DNA of 64,000 nt, taken from contig NZ_CP035730.1 in assembly GCF_012222305.1 (NCBI RefSeq), positions 682,001 through 746,000 on the forward strand, read 5' to 3'. The translations under genes and the position numbers were made by a program. Of the stretch, positions 46,563 through 56,515 are shown in pieces. The first letter of the stretch is position 1. Each line of letters opens with the position of its first letter. The notes under the pieces are model-generated. The model was given only the letters and a program-made list of their open reading frames with translations. It searched no databases and had not been told where the DNA came from. The stretch comes from Sulfolobus sp. S-194 (GTDB taxonomy: Archaea; Thermoproteota; Thermoprotei_A; Sulfolobales; Sulfolobaceae).

Positions 46563-47670
46563 ATGAGTCTTTGATAAATATCAAATAACTAAGCAAGAAT
46601 TAAAAGTTCTTATAAGAGAATTGAAAAAATGGTCTGCACCAGCTACAGTGTTACTATCATTATACATTCCACCTGGAAGACCTATACCAGATGTTCTCAA
46701 TTTATTAAGGCAAGAATATTCAATAGCACAGAATATTAAATTGAAGAGAACTAGGGATGCAGTAACTTCAGCGATTCAATCAGCTATAGACAGACTAACG
46801 CAAATACCTAAGGTTCCAGATAATGGACTAGTTATATTCTGTGGAGAAAATTTTGAAACAGAGGAATCAAAATGTTTTGTGTTCTCTCCACCAGAGAAAG
46901 TCACAATATTCTTCTATAGAACAGATAAATATTTTCATGTAGAATTTCTAGAAGATATGATAGAAGAAAATGACGTTTTCGGATTAATAATAGTTGAAAG
47001 AGATTATGCTACAATTGGTATATTAAAAGGAACTAGAATAGAAGTGCTTGACGAATTTGAAGGTTTCGTACCAGGTAAGCATATGATGGGTGGACAGTCT
47101 CAGAGACGTATTGATAGAATAATTGAAGAAATGTATGCTAATTTCTTGAAAGAAGTAGGAGAAAAGGCAAATTCATATTTGCTTCCTTATTTAGAGAACG
47201 GAAAATTAAAGGGAATATTATTAGGAGGACCAGGATATGCAAAGAAAGATTTTTACGATGGAGATTATTTAGATTATAGGCTGAAAAAATTGGTTTTATT
47301 ACCTCTTATTGATATACCAGACCAAGGTGATGCTGGGTTAAAGGAGTTAGTTATGAAGGCACAGGATATTTTGAAAAACCAGAAATATGTTCAAGTTCAA
47401 AATCTCTTAGAAGAACTAAAGTATCATATTGCTAAAGATGATGGACTAGTAGTTTATGGTATTGAAGAAATAAGAAAAGCATTACATATGGGTGCTGTTG
47501 ACTCATTAGTTATCTACGATGAGCCAAATAGTGAATTAGAAAAACTTTCACAAGAAGCAGAAAATTATGGTACAAAAGTTTATGTAGTAGGGGATGAATT
47601 GCCAGATGCGGAGTGGGTTAAAAAGACATTTGGTGGTGCTATAGGTAAATTAAGGTATAAACTATACTAA
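46563..47670 (+). CDS. prf1: Peptide chain release factor aRF1, possible +1 frameshift after codon 3
   Basis: Omnipotent release factor. From the TTG at 46621 the frame gives 349 residues. The stop-recognition NIKS motif is NIKLKRTR, catalytic GGQ is in [10 protein letters not shown], and the C-domain follows. Homologues carry about 15-20 residues before KKWSAPATV. Here the same frame is open upstream to 46567 ([17 protein letters not shown]) but lacks a usual start. ATG AGT CTT at 46563-46571 joins it only by skipping T46572, at CTT TGA. So the start is either the TTG or a +1 frameshifted ATG. The 3' end overlaps the phosphoribosyltransferase by 4 bp. Confidence 0.85.
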
Positions 47671-48296
47671 AGTATATTTCTTCTTTTCATTTCAGTAAGA
47701 ATTTTTTCTACTGATATAGGTGGTTCTACACCATAACTTTCTACAAACTTTGCTTTTAAATAGGAAGCATCTATTGCTTTATTATTTTCTTCAGTCAAGA
47801 TTTTTCTAATTAAATTTATTTCATCTTCCCAATAATTCCATGGATACATGAACCAATACCAATCTTTAATTACCATTGCATAATAGTCGGGCTTAATCTT
47901 AGCACTAGCTTCTATGATTTGCATTGTGGCTGTCCTAATTTCTTTTGGACCAAAGTTTTCTTTCACATATTTTTTAGCTAGTTCTACGCTATCTCCGGTA
48001 TCTGTTATATCATCTATAATCAGTGCTTTTTTACCTTGTAAGTCTACTTTAAAAGGATATTTAACCTTAGCTTCTGGCGTATGAGAAGCTGTCTCTACCC
48101 AATGTTCTATTTTTATAGATAAAATGTCAATCACTCCTAGAACATCAGCAACTATTCTTGCTGGTACTAATCCTCCTCTAGCAATCGCAATTATAATGTC
48201 TGGATCATATTTTGATTCTTTTATTTTTTCAGCTAGTTGTGTTGACCAATCTACTACTTCTTCCCATTTAACAACTTTAACGGGTATCTTAGGCAA
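47667..48296 (-). CDS. Purine (hypoxanthine/xanthine-type) phosphoribosyltransferase
   Basis: Type I PRTase salvaging purine bases. The PRPP loop is [20 protein letters not shown] (near residue 95), and [19 protein letters not shown] is near 40. The C-terminal half [13 protein letters not shown] fits archaeal 6-oxopurine enzymes. I choose the TTG at 48296 ([11 protein letters not shown], 210 residues). An upstream TTG at 48335 would lie at or before the start site expected from the TATA-like GTATAAAAG near 48355. It is divergent from mtnP. Confidence 0.87.
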   Translation of the reverse strand: MPKIPVKVVKWEEVVDWSTQLAEKIKESKYDPDIIIAIARGGLVPARIVADVLGVIDILSIKIEHWVETASHTPEAKVKYPFKVDLQGKKALIIDDITDTGDSVELAKKYVKENFGPKEIRTATMQIIEASAKIKPDYYAMVIKDWYWFMYPWNYWEDEINLIRKILTEENNKAIDASYLKAKFVESYGVEPPISVEKILTEMKRRNIL

Positions 48297-48380
48297 TTTA
48301 AATTCCCAAAAGCTCTTGATATGAAACTTTATCAATTTTTTGGTTTATACTTTTATACTTAGTATTACAAGAAATGTGTG

Positions 48381-49193
48381 ATGATTGAGCCAAAAGAAAA
48401 GACGAGCATAGGAATTATAGGCGGTTCTGGTTTATACGATCCACAAATACTCACTAATGTAAAAGAAATAAAGGTATACACTCCATATGGAGAGCCCAGT
48501 GATAATATAATTCTTGGAGAACTGGAAGGTAGGAAAGTTGCCTTTTTACCTAGACACGGAAGGGGACATAGAATTCCTCCTCATAAAATAAACTATAGGG
48601 CCAATATTTGGGCATTAAAGAGCCTTGGAGTGAAATGGGTTATTGCTGTATCTGCTGTAGGAAGCCTAAGATTAGACTATAAGCCTGGTGATTTTGTAGT
48701 CCCAAACCAGTTTATCGATATGACTAAAGGAAGAACATATACATTCTTTGATGGCCCTACTGTAGCTCATGTATCAATGGCCGATCCTTTTTGTGAACAT
48801 TTAAGATCTATAATCTTGGATTCAGCAAAAGATTTAGGAATAACTATTCATGATAAAGGAACATATATTTGCATTGAGGGACCTAGATTTTCCACTAGGG
48901 CAGAAAGTATAGTCTGGAAAGAAGTATTTAAGGCTGACATTATAGGCATGACTCTAGTTCCGGAAGTGAATTTGGCGTGTGAGGCTGAGATGTGCTATAG
49001 TGTTATAGGTATGGTTACTGATTATGATGTTTTCGCTGATATTCCAGTAACTGCAGAAGAGGTAACAAAAGTTATGACTGAGAATACTGCTAAGGTTAAA
49101 AAACTTCTTTATGAAGTTATTAGAAGACTACCTGAAAAACCTGATGAAAGGAAGTGTTCATGTTGTCAAGCTTTAAAGACAGCTTTAGTATAA
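48381..49193 (+). CDS. mtnP: S-methyl-5'-thioadenosine phosphorylase
   Basis: About 270 residues; cleaves MTA from polyamine synthesis to adenine and methylthioribose-1-[13 protein letters not shown] starts the phosphate-binding site, [21 protein letters not shown] is near 53, and VSAVGSLR is near 92. The C-terminal CSCC (near 261) is the CxC disulfide motif known from hyperthermophilic MTAP II of S. solfataricus. ATG at 48381 follows an in-frame GTG at 48378. It overlaps the next gene by 40 bp. Confidence 0.94.
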   Translation: MIEPKEKTSIGIIGGSGLYDPQILTNVKEIKVYTPYGEPSDNIILGELEGRKVAFLPRHGRGHRIPPHKINYRANIWALKSLGVKWVIAVSAVGSLRLDYKPGDFVVPNQFIDMTKGRTYTFFDGPTVAHVSMADPFCEHLRSIILDSAKDLGITIHDKGTYICIEGPRFSTRAESIVWKEVFKADIIGMTLVPEVNLACEAEMCYSVIGMVTDYDVFADIPVTAEEVTKVMTENTAKVKKLLYEVIRRLPEKPDERKCSCCQALKTALV

Positions 49194-49960
49194 GTAAAAA
49201 GATAAATTTCTATAATATTCCAATAGAAATACCAGAGAATTTAACGTTAGTTTACGATGAAGATACAGAATTAGAAGCTTTTACCCTAGAAAGAAGTATT
49301 ATTTCATTAAAAGGTACTTTCGTTAAATCAGTTAGCTTGTATGAGTTTTCGTTTTTAGAAAATCCTTATTCTGGAAGTTTTAAAAATATTATTATATTCG
49401 TTAATGATGATAATAAAGCTAGAATAATTCTAGATAATGTATGGGCCCTAGAAAATATTGGTTATTTGGTTACATGTAATAATAAAATAAAAGGAAAAGG
49501 TAACATTAAAGTTCTTTATTTTTCTGACGAATTATGCGAGATAAATGTTTCACTATCTCTAATCAAAAAAGTTGCTACTGAAGTTAACAATAAGCGAGCT
49601 GAGGATATAATTAAAGAATTAGAAAATATTGATAGTTTAAACCAATGGTTATTAACAAAATTAAATGAAATAAACTTTGAGAAGGAGATCTTTTTGTCTC
49701 CCATTTTCTTCCCTGCATTAACTTTAATGAGAAGATATCTCAATAAGGATGTAAAAAGATTTTATGATATTCCTACATCTAAGGATCTGATTTTTATAAC
49801 ATCTGGAGTTGATTCTATAGTAATAAGAAAAAAAGAGTTTGAATTAAGAAATTCTATGTTTAATGTAAGAGAAATTCTAATAGATATAGATCCTCTTCTA
49901 GCACCAATTTATTTAATTCTTATGACATATTTATTTAAGCGAGTTAAAGGAGGATTATAA
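49154..49960 (+). CDS. Protein of unknown function before the polyprenyl synthase gene
   Basis: A 268-residue protein with alternating strands and helices ([54 protein letters not shown]) and two hydrophobic ends. The layout vaguely recalls a SIS-type sugar isomerase fold, but no motif confirms it. It lies between mtnP and the prenyl synthase with overlap on one side and a 1-bp gap on the other, so it should be co-transcribed with the lipid gene. Confidence 0.65.
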   Translation: MFMLSSFKDSFSISKKINFYNIPIEIPENLTLVYDEDTELEAFTLERSIISLKGTFVKSVSLYEFSFLENPYSGSFKNIIIFVNDDNKARIILDNVWALENIGYLVTCNNKIKGKGNIKVLYFSDELCEINVSLSLIKKVATEVNNKRAEDIIKELENIDSLNQWLLTKLNEINFEKEIFLSPIFFPALTLMRRYLNKDVKRFYDIPTSKDLIFITSGVDSIVIRKKEFELRNSMFNVREILIDIDPLLAPIYLILMTYLFKRVKGGL

Positions 49961-49961
49961 A

Positions 49962-50813
49962 GTGGATTTACTTTCTTATTGGAAAAAAAGCAAGGAGATT
50001 ATTGATAAATTAGTTGATGATTATTTAGTTGATATTAAAGATTGGCAATTACTGGAAGTTAGTAAATATATACTAAAGGATGGAAAGAGATTTAGGGGGA
50101 CGTTAACATTCTTATTTACAGAGGCTCTTAATGGGGATATAAAAAATGCACACAAAGCAGCTCTTGCTTCAGAGATTCTTCATTCTGCATCCCTTGCATT
50201 GGATGATATTGTAGATTATGATATCATTAGAAGAGGAGGGAGTTCAGCTTGGGCAATCTATACTAATAGGAAAGTTATCTTTATTACTAATTATCTAATT
50301 CCCTCAGCATTAAATATAATCTCTACTTATGGAGAAGAAGCGTTAAAAATTAGTATACAACTATGGAAGGATACTGCTGTAGGTGCTTTAAAGGATATAT
50401 TTGGTTCTCCTATAGAATATCTTTCTACAATCGAACTAAAAACCTCTAGTTTGTTTAAACTGTCAACTATGTTAGCCTCATTTGCATCCCATAGAGAAGA
50501 TTTAGTGGAAGAAACTTTAGATATAGGGAAATATATAGGAATCGCCTATCAATTAGTCGATGATTACATAGATTGTGTAAAATATGAAAGAGGAGAATTA
50601 AAGGAGTTAACCGGAAGTGCTAAACAGTTATATGAACTTAAAGGGAAAGAGTATAAAGAATTCGTAAAAAAAGAGTATGAGAATGCTTTAACTAATTATT
50701 TAGATACTGTAAGAAAATTAGAAATAAGTCAGGATTTTACTGAGGCTATAATATCATTGCCAACCTTTTTAACGAAGGGACTATTAAACGAAGCTGGGCT
50801 GGATAAATTATAA
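49962..50813 (+). CDS. Polyprenyl (geranylgeranyl-type) diphosphate synthase
   Basis: A 283-residue trans-prenyltransferase from a GTG start. The substrate-binding KDGKRFRGTLTFLF is near residue 40. The first Asp-rich motif is SLALDDIVDYD (near 81) and the second is QLVDDYIDCVKYE (near 197), with KTSSLFKLS between them. It makes isoprenyl diphosphate chains for archaeal lipids or quinone tails. Chain length cannot be fixed from sequence alone; the C20 product is likely. It lies near the ATP-grasp gene 15 bp downstream. Confidence 0.9.
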   Translation: MDLLSYWKKSKEIIDKLVDDYLVDIKDWQLLEVSKYILKDGKRFRGTLTFLFTEALNGDIKNAHKAALASEILHSASLALDDIVDYDIIRRGGSSAWAIYTNRKVIFITNYLIPSALNIISTYGEEALKISIQLWKDTAVGALKDIFGSPIEYLSTIELKTSSLFKLSTMLASFASHREDLVEETLDIGKYIGIAYQLVDDYIDCVKYERGELKELTGSAKQLYELKGKEYKEFVKKEYENALTNYLDTVRKLEISQDFTEAIISLPTFLTKGLLNEAGLDKL

Positions 50814-50828
50814 AAAGTCTTCTATCGA

Positions 50829-51734
50829 GTGTTCACTTGGTGGATTGATATTAGAATAGCAGTTATTCATGAATCTCAAAAAATTACAGAGTCTGCTAAA
50901 CAGCTTCTTCTAGAGATAAAGAACACAGGGAATACACCAATATACATTAGAATTTCCAAACTAAATCCTATAATAACTAAGGACGGTTTAGAATTTAGTT
51001 ACGGAGGAAAAAGAATAGATTTAGATGGGGCAGTAATAAGAAACTTAGGTTTCATATCTTCGACGGAGCAGCTAATGAAAAGATTTGATACTCTTAAAGC
51101 TCTTGAAAGTAGTGGTGTTACATTAATAAATTCACCAGACTCCATGTTTATCGCAAGAGATAAATTTAATAGTCTATTAAAACTGAAGATGGCTAAAGTA
51201 CCAGTTCCAGATACTACCATAGTAGAAGATCCCTTTGAGGTAATGAGGCTTGTTAATGAATGGAAAGATGTTGTAATAAAACCTGTTATAGGTAGCCTAG
51301 GACTAGGTTCAGTACGAGTTTCTGATCCAGACATAGCGTTTAGGGTGGCAAAAGCAATATTATCTGTTAGTCAACCAGTTTACGTTCAGAAATATGTTGA
51401 TAAGCCAGAAAGAGACATAAGAGTTTTCGTTGTAGGTAACTCGATATTAGGCAGTGTGTACAGAATTAATAAATCTTCATGGAAAACTAATGTAGCTCAA
51501 GGTTCTCTTACTCAAGTTCTCTTACCAAATCATGATCTTGAAGAACTGTCCCTTAAAGCAGTTAAAGCATTAAAATTAGATTATGCAGGGATAGATATCG
51601 TAGAAGATAAGGACGGTAGTTATAAGGTTATTGAAGTAAATGCTGCCCCTCTTTGGAAAGGATTTTATGAAGCTACGCATATTAATCCTGCAAAATATAT
51701 AATTGAATATCTCATTAAAAAAATTAGGAAATGA
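50829..51734 (+). CDS. RimK/LysX-type ATP-grasp ligase
   Basis: A 301-residue ATP-grasp enzyme joining an amino acid (often glutamate) to a carboxylate. ATP-binding [19 protein letters not shown] (near 147), [19 protein letters not shown] (near 183) and Mg-binding [20 protein letters not shown] (near 268) are visible. Candidate roles are RimK, LysX or a cofactor glutamylase such as MptN or CofF; lysine-pathway neighbours are missing, so LysX itself is unlikely. The in-frame start is GTG. The stop codon overlaps the C box of a candidate sRNA. Confidence 0.85.
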   Translation: MFTWWIDIRIAVIHESQKITESAKQLLLEIKNTGNTPIYIRISKLNPIITKDGLEFSYGGKRIDLDGAVIRNLGFISSTEQLMKRFDTLKALESSGVTLINSPDSMFIARDKFNSLLKLKMAKVPVPDTTIVEDPFEVMRLVNEWKDVVIKPVIGSLGLGSVRVSDPDIAFRVAKAILSVSQPVYVQKYVDKPERDIRVFVVGNSILGSVYRINKSSWKTNVAQGSLTQVLLPNHDLEELSLKAVKALKLDYAGIDIVEDKDGSYKVIEVNAAPLWKGFYEATHINPAKYIIEYLIKKIRK

Positions 51735-51779
51735 AGAATAATAAACCGGCTGAAATATGATGAAGAGCTTTCGCACGGA
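51731..51779 (+). ncRNA. C/D-box sRNA candidate between convergent genes
   Basis: Spacing is identical to the candidate at 16650-16704. C-like ATGAAGA (51731-51737) is followed by a 12-nt guide ATAATAAACCGG, D' box CTGA (51750-51753), a 3-nt spacer and C' box ATGATGA (51757-51763). A 12-nt guide AGAGCTTTCGCA and a D-like CGGA (51776-51779) complete it. It exactly fills the 45-bp gap between the ATP-grasp and Lrp genes, and the C box includes the ATP-grasp stop codon. C and D are degenerate at one base each, so confidence is moderate. Confidence 0.6.
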
Positions 51780-52235
51780 TTAAGTAAAGTCTATTGTCTT
51801 CATTTCTTTAATTGTTCTTAGCACAAACATAGTATAAGTTGAGGTTACTCCATCCATATTACCTATTTTATCCAATATTGTTGCAAGTTCTTCTCTGCTT
51901 TTTACTCTAACTTTTAATAATGCATAATATTCACCCGTCACGTCAAATATTTCATATACTTCCTTGAACTCATATATCTTTTTCAATATTTGTTCGTATT
52001 TTTTTGGATCTGCTTTAATCAATACGAAAGCTACAACATTGTAACCTATTTTTTCTGGGTCAACATCCACGTAAAATCCTTTTATTATACCGTTTTCCCT
52101 TAATCTCTTAATTCTAATATGTATTGTAGACTCGCTTAAATTAAGCATTTTAGCAATCTTAGAAAAAGGTGTCCTAGCATCTTCTTGAAGAATTTTTAAG
52201 ATTTTTTTATCTATATCGTCAAGGAAATATGTCAT
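51780..52235 (-). CDS. Lrp/AsnC-family transcriptional regulator
   Basis: A 151-residue regulator. The N-terminal HTH is [41 protein letters not shown] (read in two parts, residues 5-45). The C-terminal RAM domain ([20 protein letters not shown], then [20 protein letters not shown]) binds an effector, often an amino acid. It overlaps the upstream flavoprotein gene by 4 bp, so it may regulate that operon. Target unknown. Confidence 0.93.
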   Translation of the reverse strand: MTYFLDDIDKKILKILQEDARTPFSKIAKMLNLSESTIHIRIKRLRENGIIKGFYVDVDPEKIGYNVVAFVLIKADPKKYEQILKKIYEFKEVYEIFDVTGEYYALLKVRVKSREELATILDKIGNMDGVTSTYTMFVLRTIKEMKTIDFT

Positions 52236-53227
52236 ATTATCATCCTCCCAAATAATTTAATGATATCAAATGAATCAAAATCACCAATAGCCACTTTTAA
52301 AACTAGATTAGGATCACTTTTTGTCATAATTCTAGATAGTCCCTTTAAACTCATATATCCTTTTTTAACACCATGAACAACTTTAGCCTGAGTTTGGATA
52401 GTCCAATATAATTTGCTTTTTTTAAACTCTCTCTCGAAATTTTTTTCATTAAGCAACGAATCTGCTAAGATTTTTGCTGATATTATTGAAGGTCTAATTC
52501 CTTCTCCAGTTAGAGGATATACGGTGCCTAAGGCTTCACCTATAAATCTCCCGTTTAGTCTCTCTTCTAGAATCCCAAAATCTGATACTCTCGCTCCATG
52601 AAAATTGAGTATTTTTCCTTTTAAAATTTTCTTTATTCTCTCTTTAAGAAAGGATATATCAGCCCATCCTCCAATTCCAATTTTACTTCCATTTTCGTCT
52701 GGAAATATCCATGCATAACCTAATAAATCATTATAAAAATAAAACTCTACTATTTCTTTATCTATTTGGTAATCAGTTACATACTGAATGGCTGGAATTG
52801 TGTTATCTTTAGGTAATGAGTAATGACCGTTAGCATAAATCATTTTGTCCGCAATTATTTTTGTTCCTTCTGTAGTAAAATACTCGCTGTCTTTTTCTAT
52901 TATTTTTGTGTTATATTTTACTTCTACTTTTTCAGCAATATTACTAAGAAAAATTGGCTTATTTATTATATATCCTAACTTTTTATTTACTCGTATATCG
53001 TGCACTAGTTTGTCGTCAAGGTATATCCTAAATCCTTTTATTTCACTTATAATAGCCTCTTTAGTTATTGGCACATAATCTTCAATACCAGAAATCAATC
53101 CCCATGCACATGGTTTCAGACCTACATCATTGAGTCCTTCATAGACTGTAACGTTATATTTGGTACCTTTTAAGAACCATGCTAATGCTAACCCCGCTGG
53201 ACCTGCTCCTATTATACCAATATCCAT
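52232..53227 (-). CDS. Geranylgeranyl-reductase-family FAD-dependent oxidoreductase
   Basis: A 331-residue flavoprotein. The FAD-binding Rossmann motif is [19 protein letters not shown] at the N-terminus. [17 protein letters not shown] (near 170) resembles the Y-x-W-x-FP substrate motif of the geranylgeranyl reductase family, and a second FAD motif is in [18 protein letters not shown]. The substrate may be an isoprenoid lipid or quinone side chain. It is shorter than the canonical GGR at 55154, so it is a paralogue with a different job. It lies between a membrane protein and an Lrp regulator. Confidence 0.8.
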   Translation of the reverse strand: MDIGIIGAGPAGLALAWFLKGTKYNVTVYEGLNDVGLKPCAWGLISGIEDYVPITKEAIISEIKGFRIYLDDKLVHDIRVNKKLGYIINKPIFLSNIAEKVEVKYNTKIIEKDSEYFTTEGTKIIADKMIYANGHYSLPKDNTIPAIQYVTDYQIDKEIVEFYFYNDLLGYAWIFPDENGSKIGIGGWADISFLKERIKKILKGKILNFHGARVSDFGILEERLNGRFIGEALGTVYPLTGEGIRPSIISAKILADSLLNEKNFEREFKKSKLYWTIQTQAKVVHGVKKGYMSLKGLSRIMTKSDPNLVLKVAIGDFDSFDIIKLFGRMII

Positions 53228-53233
53228 TTAGTT

Positions 53234-53734
53234 TCACTTCCTAAGATAGAGTAGTATTAGTATTCCTATTATAATCGTTCCAGAATATAATATAATTAAT
53301 TGATAAAAGTTTGCTAAGTATCTTCCTATTATGGCTCCTATAATTAGAACGAGTAAGAACGCAACATAACCATTACCAAAAGTTAAAAGATTTCTAGATA
53401 CAAGCTTAGATATGAATGGCTTTATTGAAATTATAAATTGAAATATGAAGGGTAAGACATATACAAGTCCCACTATAGCAAAAAGTCTAGGTTTCACTGG
53501 TAGAACAAAGAAAATTCCTAATGTGATTCCCAGTGCATAAACCCCAGAAAAATATAGGCCAACTATTCTGCTTTTGAGTGTGGTCCAAGTTCTATATGTT
53601 ATCATTATGTATATTACAATAGCTAAATCTATGGTTGATAGAGTCACAAAGGCTGGAAAGTTTAGCAAATATGCTGGAATAATAGGTAAGGCTATTAATA
53701 ATATAGAAATTAATATCAATGTGGCTGTATTCAA
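53234..53734 (-). CDS. Multi-spanning membrane protein of unknown function
   Basis: A 166-residue protein with about five or six hydrophobic helices (TLILISILLIALPIIPAYLL, TLSTIDLAIVIYIMITY, LIILYSGTIIIGILILLYL). No family is recognised. It ends 6 bp before the flavoprotein gene and is probably its operon partner. No signal or enzyme motif is seen. Confidence 0.7.
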   Translation of the reverse strand: MNTATLILISILLIALPIIPAYLLNFPAFVTLSTIDLAIVIYIMITYRTWTTLKSRIVGLYFSGVYALGITLGIFFVLPVKPRLFAIVGLVYVLPFIFQFIISIKPFISKLVSRNLLTFGNGYVAFLLVLIIGAIIGRYLANFYQLIILYSGTIIIGILILLYLRK

Positions 53735-53841
53735 CTTAGCTCATAACTATACCTTATACTAAATATAAAATTCTAATGCTAATGGTTATTACGAAAAGAT
53801 AATATAGCATTTGAATCAAATAATCTAAAGGTGAAGAGAGT

Positions 53842-54381
53842 TTGAAGTTACTAGTAATGGGGAATATCAGATTTCCAGAGCCTCATGTAGAAAGTACATT
53901 ATCTTCCATAATTAAGAAAGAGGAACCGGAAACAATAGTTTTAGATGGTGATACAACACAATGTTATTGGGATTATGAGTGCCCCAGAGTTATTGATGTT
54001 CTTTATGTTATCAGAAGTTTAGCTCCTTGGGCACAAATTGTCTATATTCAAGGAGACATGGATCCACATGCAATTAAGTGTATTATGGCAGAGCCAAGAT
54101 ATAGGGAAGAAATAATAGCTACTACAACATATATTGCTGAAGTTTCATCTACTAAATATTTCATACTTCATGGTCATCAAGGTGATATAGACCAGTTAAG
54201 ACGAAGCATATCTGCGGGCCCTTGGGACTGGTTAGTTATTGCACAACACAAAAGATTAGAAATAGACAAATTAGCAAGAGTTATTTACATAGGTGGTGTA
54301 ACAAAAGAGTTTCCACCTGAGGCAAGAGGGTATCTTGTTATAACTGATTCTACTCACTATATAAGACAAATTAGGAGCTAA
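53842..54381 (+). CDS. Calcineurin-like metallophosphoesterase fold protein, degenerate metal site
   Basis: A 179-residue protein of the archaeal YfcE/MJ0936-like class. The order is [14 protein letters not shown] (normally a D-x-H motif), [13 protein letters not shown] (GD motif), [12 protein letters not shown] (in place of GNHD) and [10 protein letters not shown] (GHxH region). The first Asp/His pair and the GNH motif are altered, so metal binding and phosphatase activity may be weakened or changed. It starts with TTG. It overlaps the next convergent small gene by 11 bp. Confidence 0.75.
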   Translation: MKLLVMGNIRFPEPHVESTLSSIIKKEEPETIVLDGDTTQCYWDYECPRVIDVLYVIRSLAPWAQIVYIQGDMDPHAIKCIMAEPRYREEIIATTTYIAEVSSTKYFILHGHQGDIDQLRRSISAGPWDWLVIAQHKRLEIDKLARVIYIGGVTKEFPPEARGYLVITDSTHYIRQIRS

Positions 54382-54610
54382 CACCCATTATTGCATTCTT
54401 AACTAGCTTGTAGATCTTTACATTGTAAAACTCTTCAATTATGTCATCCTTACTTTTGCCCTTCTCCCAAACTTTATAATTATCTATGAAAATTTCATTT
54501 CTATTAGATTTAGAGAAGAATATCTCTTTTTCCCCTTTTAACCTTCTTAGAATACCTATAATGGCTAGCAGCTCCTTATCTATCTTTTCATATAAAACTT
54601 GAATTATCAT
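54371..54610 (-). CDS. Small protein of unknown function
   Basis: A 79-residue protein, mostly helical and charged ([22 protein letters not shown], then [22 protein letters not shown]). No motif is recognised. It is convergent with the metallophosphoesterase gene. The 104-bp gap beyond its start has A+T-rich promoter-like sequence for both directions. Confidence 0.55.
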   Translation of the reverse strand: MIIQVLYEKIDKELLAIIGILRRLKGEKEIFFSKSNRNEIFIDNYKVWEKGKSKDDIIEEFYNVKIYKLVKNAIMGVSS

Positions 54611-54714
54611 ATATGTTATATTTTCTCATATCCATTATATGGGCTAACCAGTTATACCTAGTATTTTCAAATCCAAACGAAAATCACTAATACTTTACAT
54701 TTCTACAATAAAAT

Positions 54715-55095
54715 ATGCCGTATAAAAATATTCTTACATTAATATCTGTAAATAATGATAATTTTGAAAATTACTTTAGAAAAATATTTTTGGATGTGAG
54801 AAGTAGTGGAAGTAAAAAAACTACTATTAATGTTTTTACTGAAATACAATACTCAGAATTAGTGACACTTATAAGAGAAGCACTACTTGAAAACATAGAT
54901 ATTGGATATGAGTTATTTTTATGGAAGAAAAACGAGGTGGATATTTTTTTAAAAAATTTGGAGAAATATGAAGTCGATGGTTTACTAGTTTATTGTGATG
55001 ACGAGAACAAAACTTTCATGTCAAAAATAGTAGATAATCTTCCTACTACTATAAAAAGAAATTTAATAAAAGATTCTTGCAGAAAACTTTCATAA
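54715..55095 (+). CDS. Protein of unknown function
   Basis: A 126-residue acidic and basic mixed protein ([60 protein letters not shown]). The pattern of strands and helices suggests a small alpha/beta domain. No family is recognised. It precedes the geranylgeranyl reductase gene by 58 bp in the same direction. Confidence 0.58.
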   Translation: MPYKNILTLISVNNDNFENYFRKIFLDVRSSGSKKTTINVFTEIQYSELVTLIREALLENIDIGYELFLWKKNEVDIFLKNLEKYEVDGLLVYCDDENKTFMSKIVDNLPTTIKRNLIKDSCRKLS

Positions 55096-55153
55096 ACAGA
55101 ATACTGTAGATAGTTTTTTAATTATTAATAGAGAGTATAAATACCGATTTGGT

Positions 55154-56515
55154 TTGAAGGAGTTAAAATATGATGTACTCATTATTGGAGGAGGTTTTGC
55201 TGGGGCATCAACAGCTTTTCATTTGGCTGGAAAAGGATTAAAAGTGCTATTAGTTGATAGCAAACCATGGAATAGAATTGGAGATAAACCATGTGGTGAT
55301 GCAGTAAGTAAGACACATTTTGATAGACTTGGAATGCCTTATCCTAAAGGTGAAGAATTAGAGAATAAGATAAGCGGAATAAAACTGTATAGCCCAGATA
55401 TGAGAACTGTGTGGACTGTAAATGGAGAGGGATTTGAACTAAATGCCCCTCTTTATAATCAACGAATACTTAGAGAAGCTGAGAGTAAAGGTGTGGAAAT
55501 ATGGGATCAAACTACTGCGATGAAACCATTGTTTGAAAACGGCTTTGTTGGAGGCGCAGTATTATATAATAGAAGAAGTAATGAGGAAGTCGTTGTATAT
55601 TCAAAAGTATTAGTTGATGCGACTGGATATTCAAGAAGTGTAAGAAGCAAATTACCACAAGAATTACCGATTGCGGAGGATTTGGATGAAAAAGATGCTG
55701 ATATCGCATATAGAGAGGTATTATTAACTAGAGATGACATTGAAGATCATGATTATCTAAGAATTTTCGTTACACAGAAAGCTTCTCCTGGGGGGTATTG
55801 GTGGTATTTTCCTAAGGGTAAGAATAAAGTTAATGTGGGATTAGGTATTCAGGGTGGAATGGGTTATCCTAGCGTTCATGTTTTTTACCAAAAATATTTA
55901 GACTCATATGCTCCAGATGTTGATAAATCAAAGCTTTTAGTTAAAGGGGGGGCTCTAGTTCCAACAAGAAGACCATTATATACAATGGCGTGGAACGGTA
56001 TTATAGCTGTTGGAGATTCGGCATATACTGTAAATCCTGTTCATGGAGGAGGGAAGGGTTCAGCAATGATATCTGGTTATTGTGCGGCAAAAACTATACT
56101 CAATGCTTTTGAAAAAGGAGACTTTTCAGCTCAAGGATTATGGGATATGAATATATGTTATATAAATGAATACGGAGCAAAACAAGCTAGCCTTGATATA
56201 TTTAGAAGATTTTTACAGAAACTTAATGATGATGAGATAAACTATGGAATGAACAAGAAAGTTCTAAAAGAGGAAGATTTACTTGAAGCAAGTGAAAAAG
56301 GTGATCTTCACTTATCAGTGGCTGAAAAAGCCATGAGGATAATTGCAGGATTAGGTAGACCTTCTCTATTAATGAAATTAAAAACTGTAGCAGAATATAT
56401 GAAAAATATTAAACAATTATATTACAATTACCCAAAATCTCCATCTGGCTTACAAATATGGAAAGCTCAGGTTGATAATTTAATCTCAGAATTTAATATG
56501 AACATTAGTAAGTAA
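55154..56515 (+). CDS. ggr: Geranylgeranyl reductase (archaeal lipid saturation)
   Basis: A 453-residue flavoenzyme from a TTG start. It matches S. acidocaldarius GGR, which reduces the geranylgeranyl chains of archaeal lipids. FAD motif [20 protein letters not shown] (residues 8-27), [12 protein letters not shown] with the conserved CG near 49, and the substrate-site [19 protein letters not shown] (near 212) are present. A second FAD motif ([20 protein letters not shown]) is near 285. It stands between an unknown gene and a convergent membrane protein (30-bp overlap). Confidence 0.9.
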   Translation: MKELKYDVLIIGGGFAGASTAFHLAGKGLKVLLVDSKPWNRIGDKPCGDAVSKTHFDRLGMPYPKGEELENKISGIKLYSPDMRTVWTVNGEGFELNAPLYNQRILREAESKGVEIWDQTTAMKPLFENGFVGGAVLYNRRSNEEVVVYSKVLVDATGYSRSVRSKLPQELPIAEDLDEKDADIAYREVLLTRDDIEDHDYLRIFVTQKASPGGYWWYFPKGKNKVNVGLGIQGGMGYPSVHVFYQKYLDSYAPDVDKSKLLVKGGALVPTRRPLYTMAWNGIIAVGDSAYTVNPVHGGGKGSAMISGYCAAKTILNAFEKGDFSAQGLWDMNICYINEYGAKQASLDIFRRFLQKLNDDEINYGMNKKVLKEEDLLEASEKGDLHLSVAEKAMRIIAGLGRPSLLMKLKTVAEYMKNIKQLYYNYPKSPSGLQIWKAQVDNLISEFNMNISK

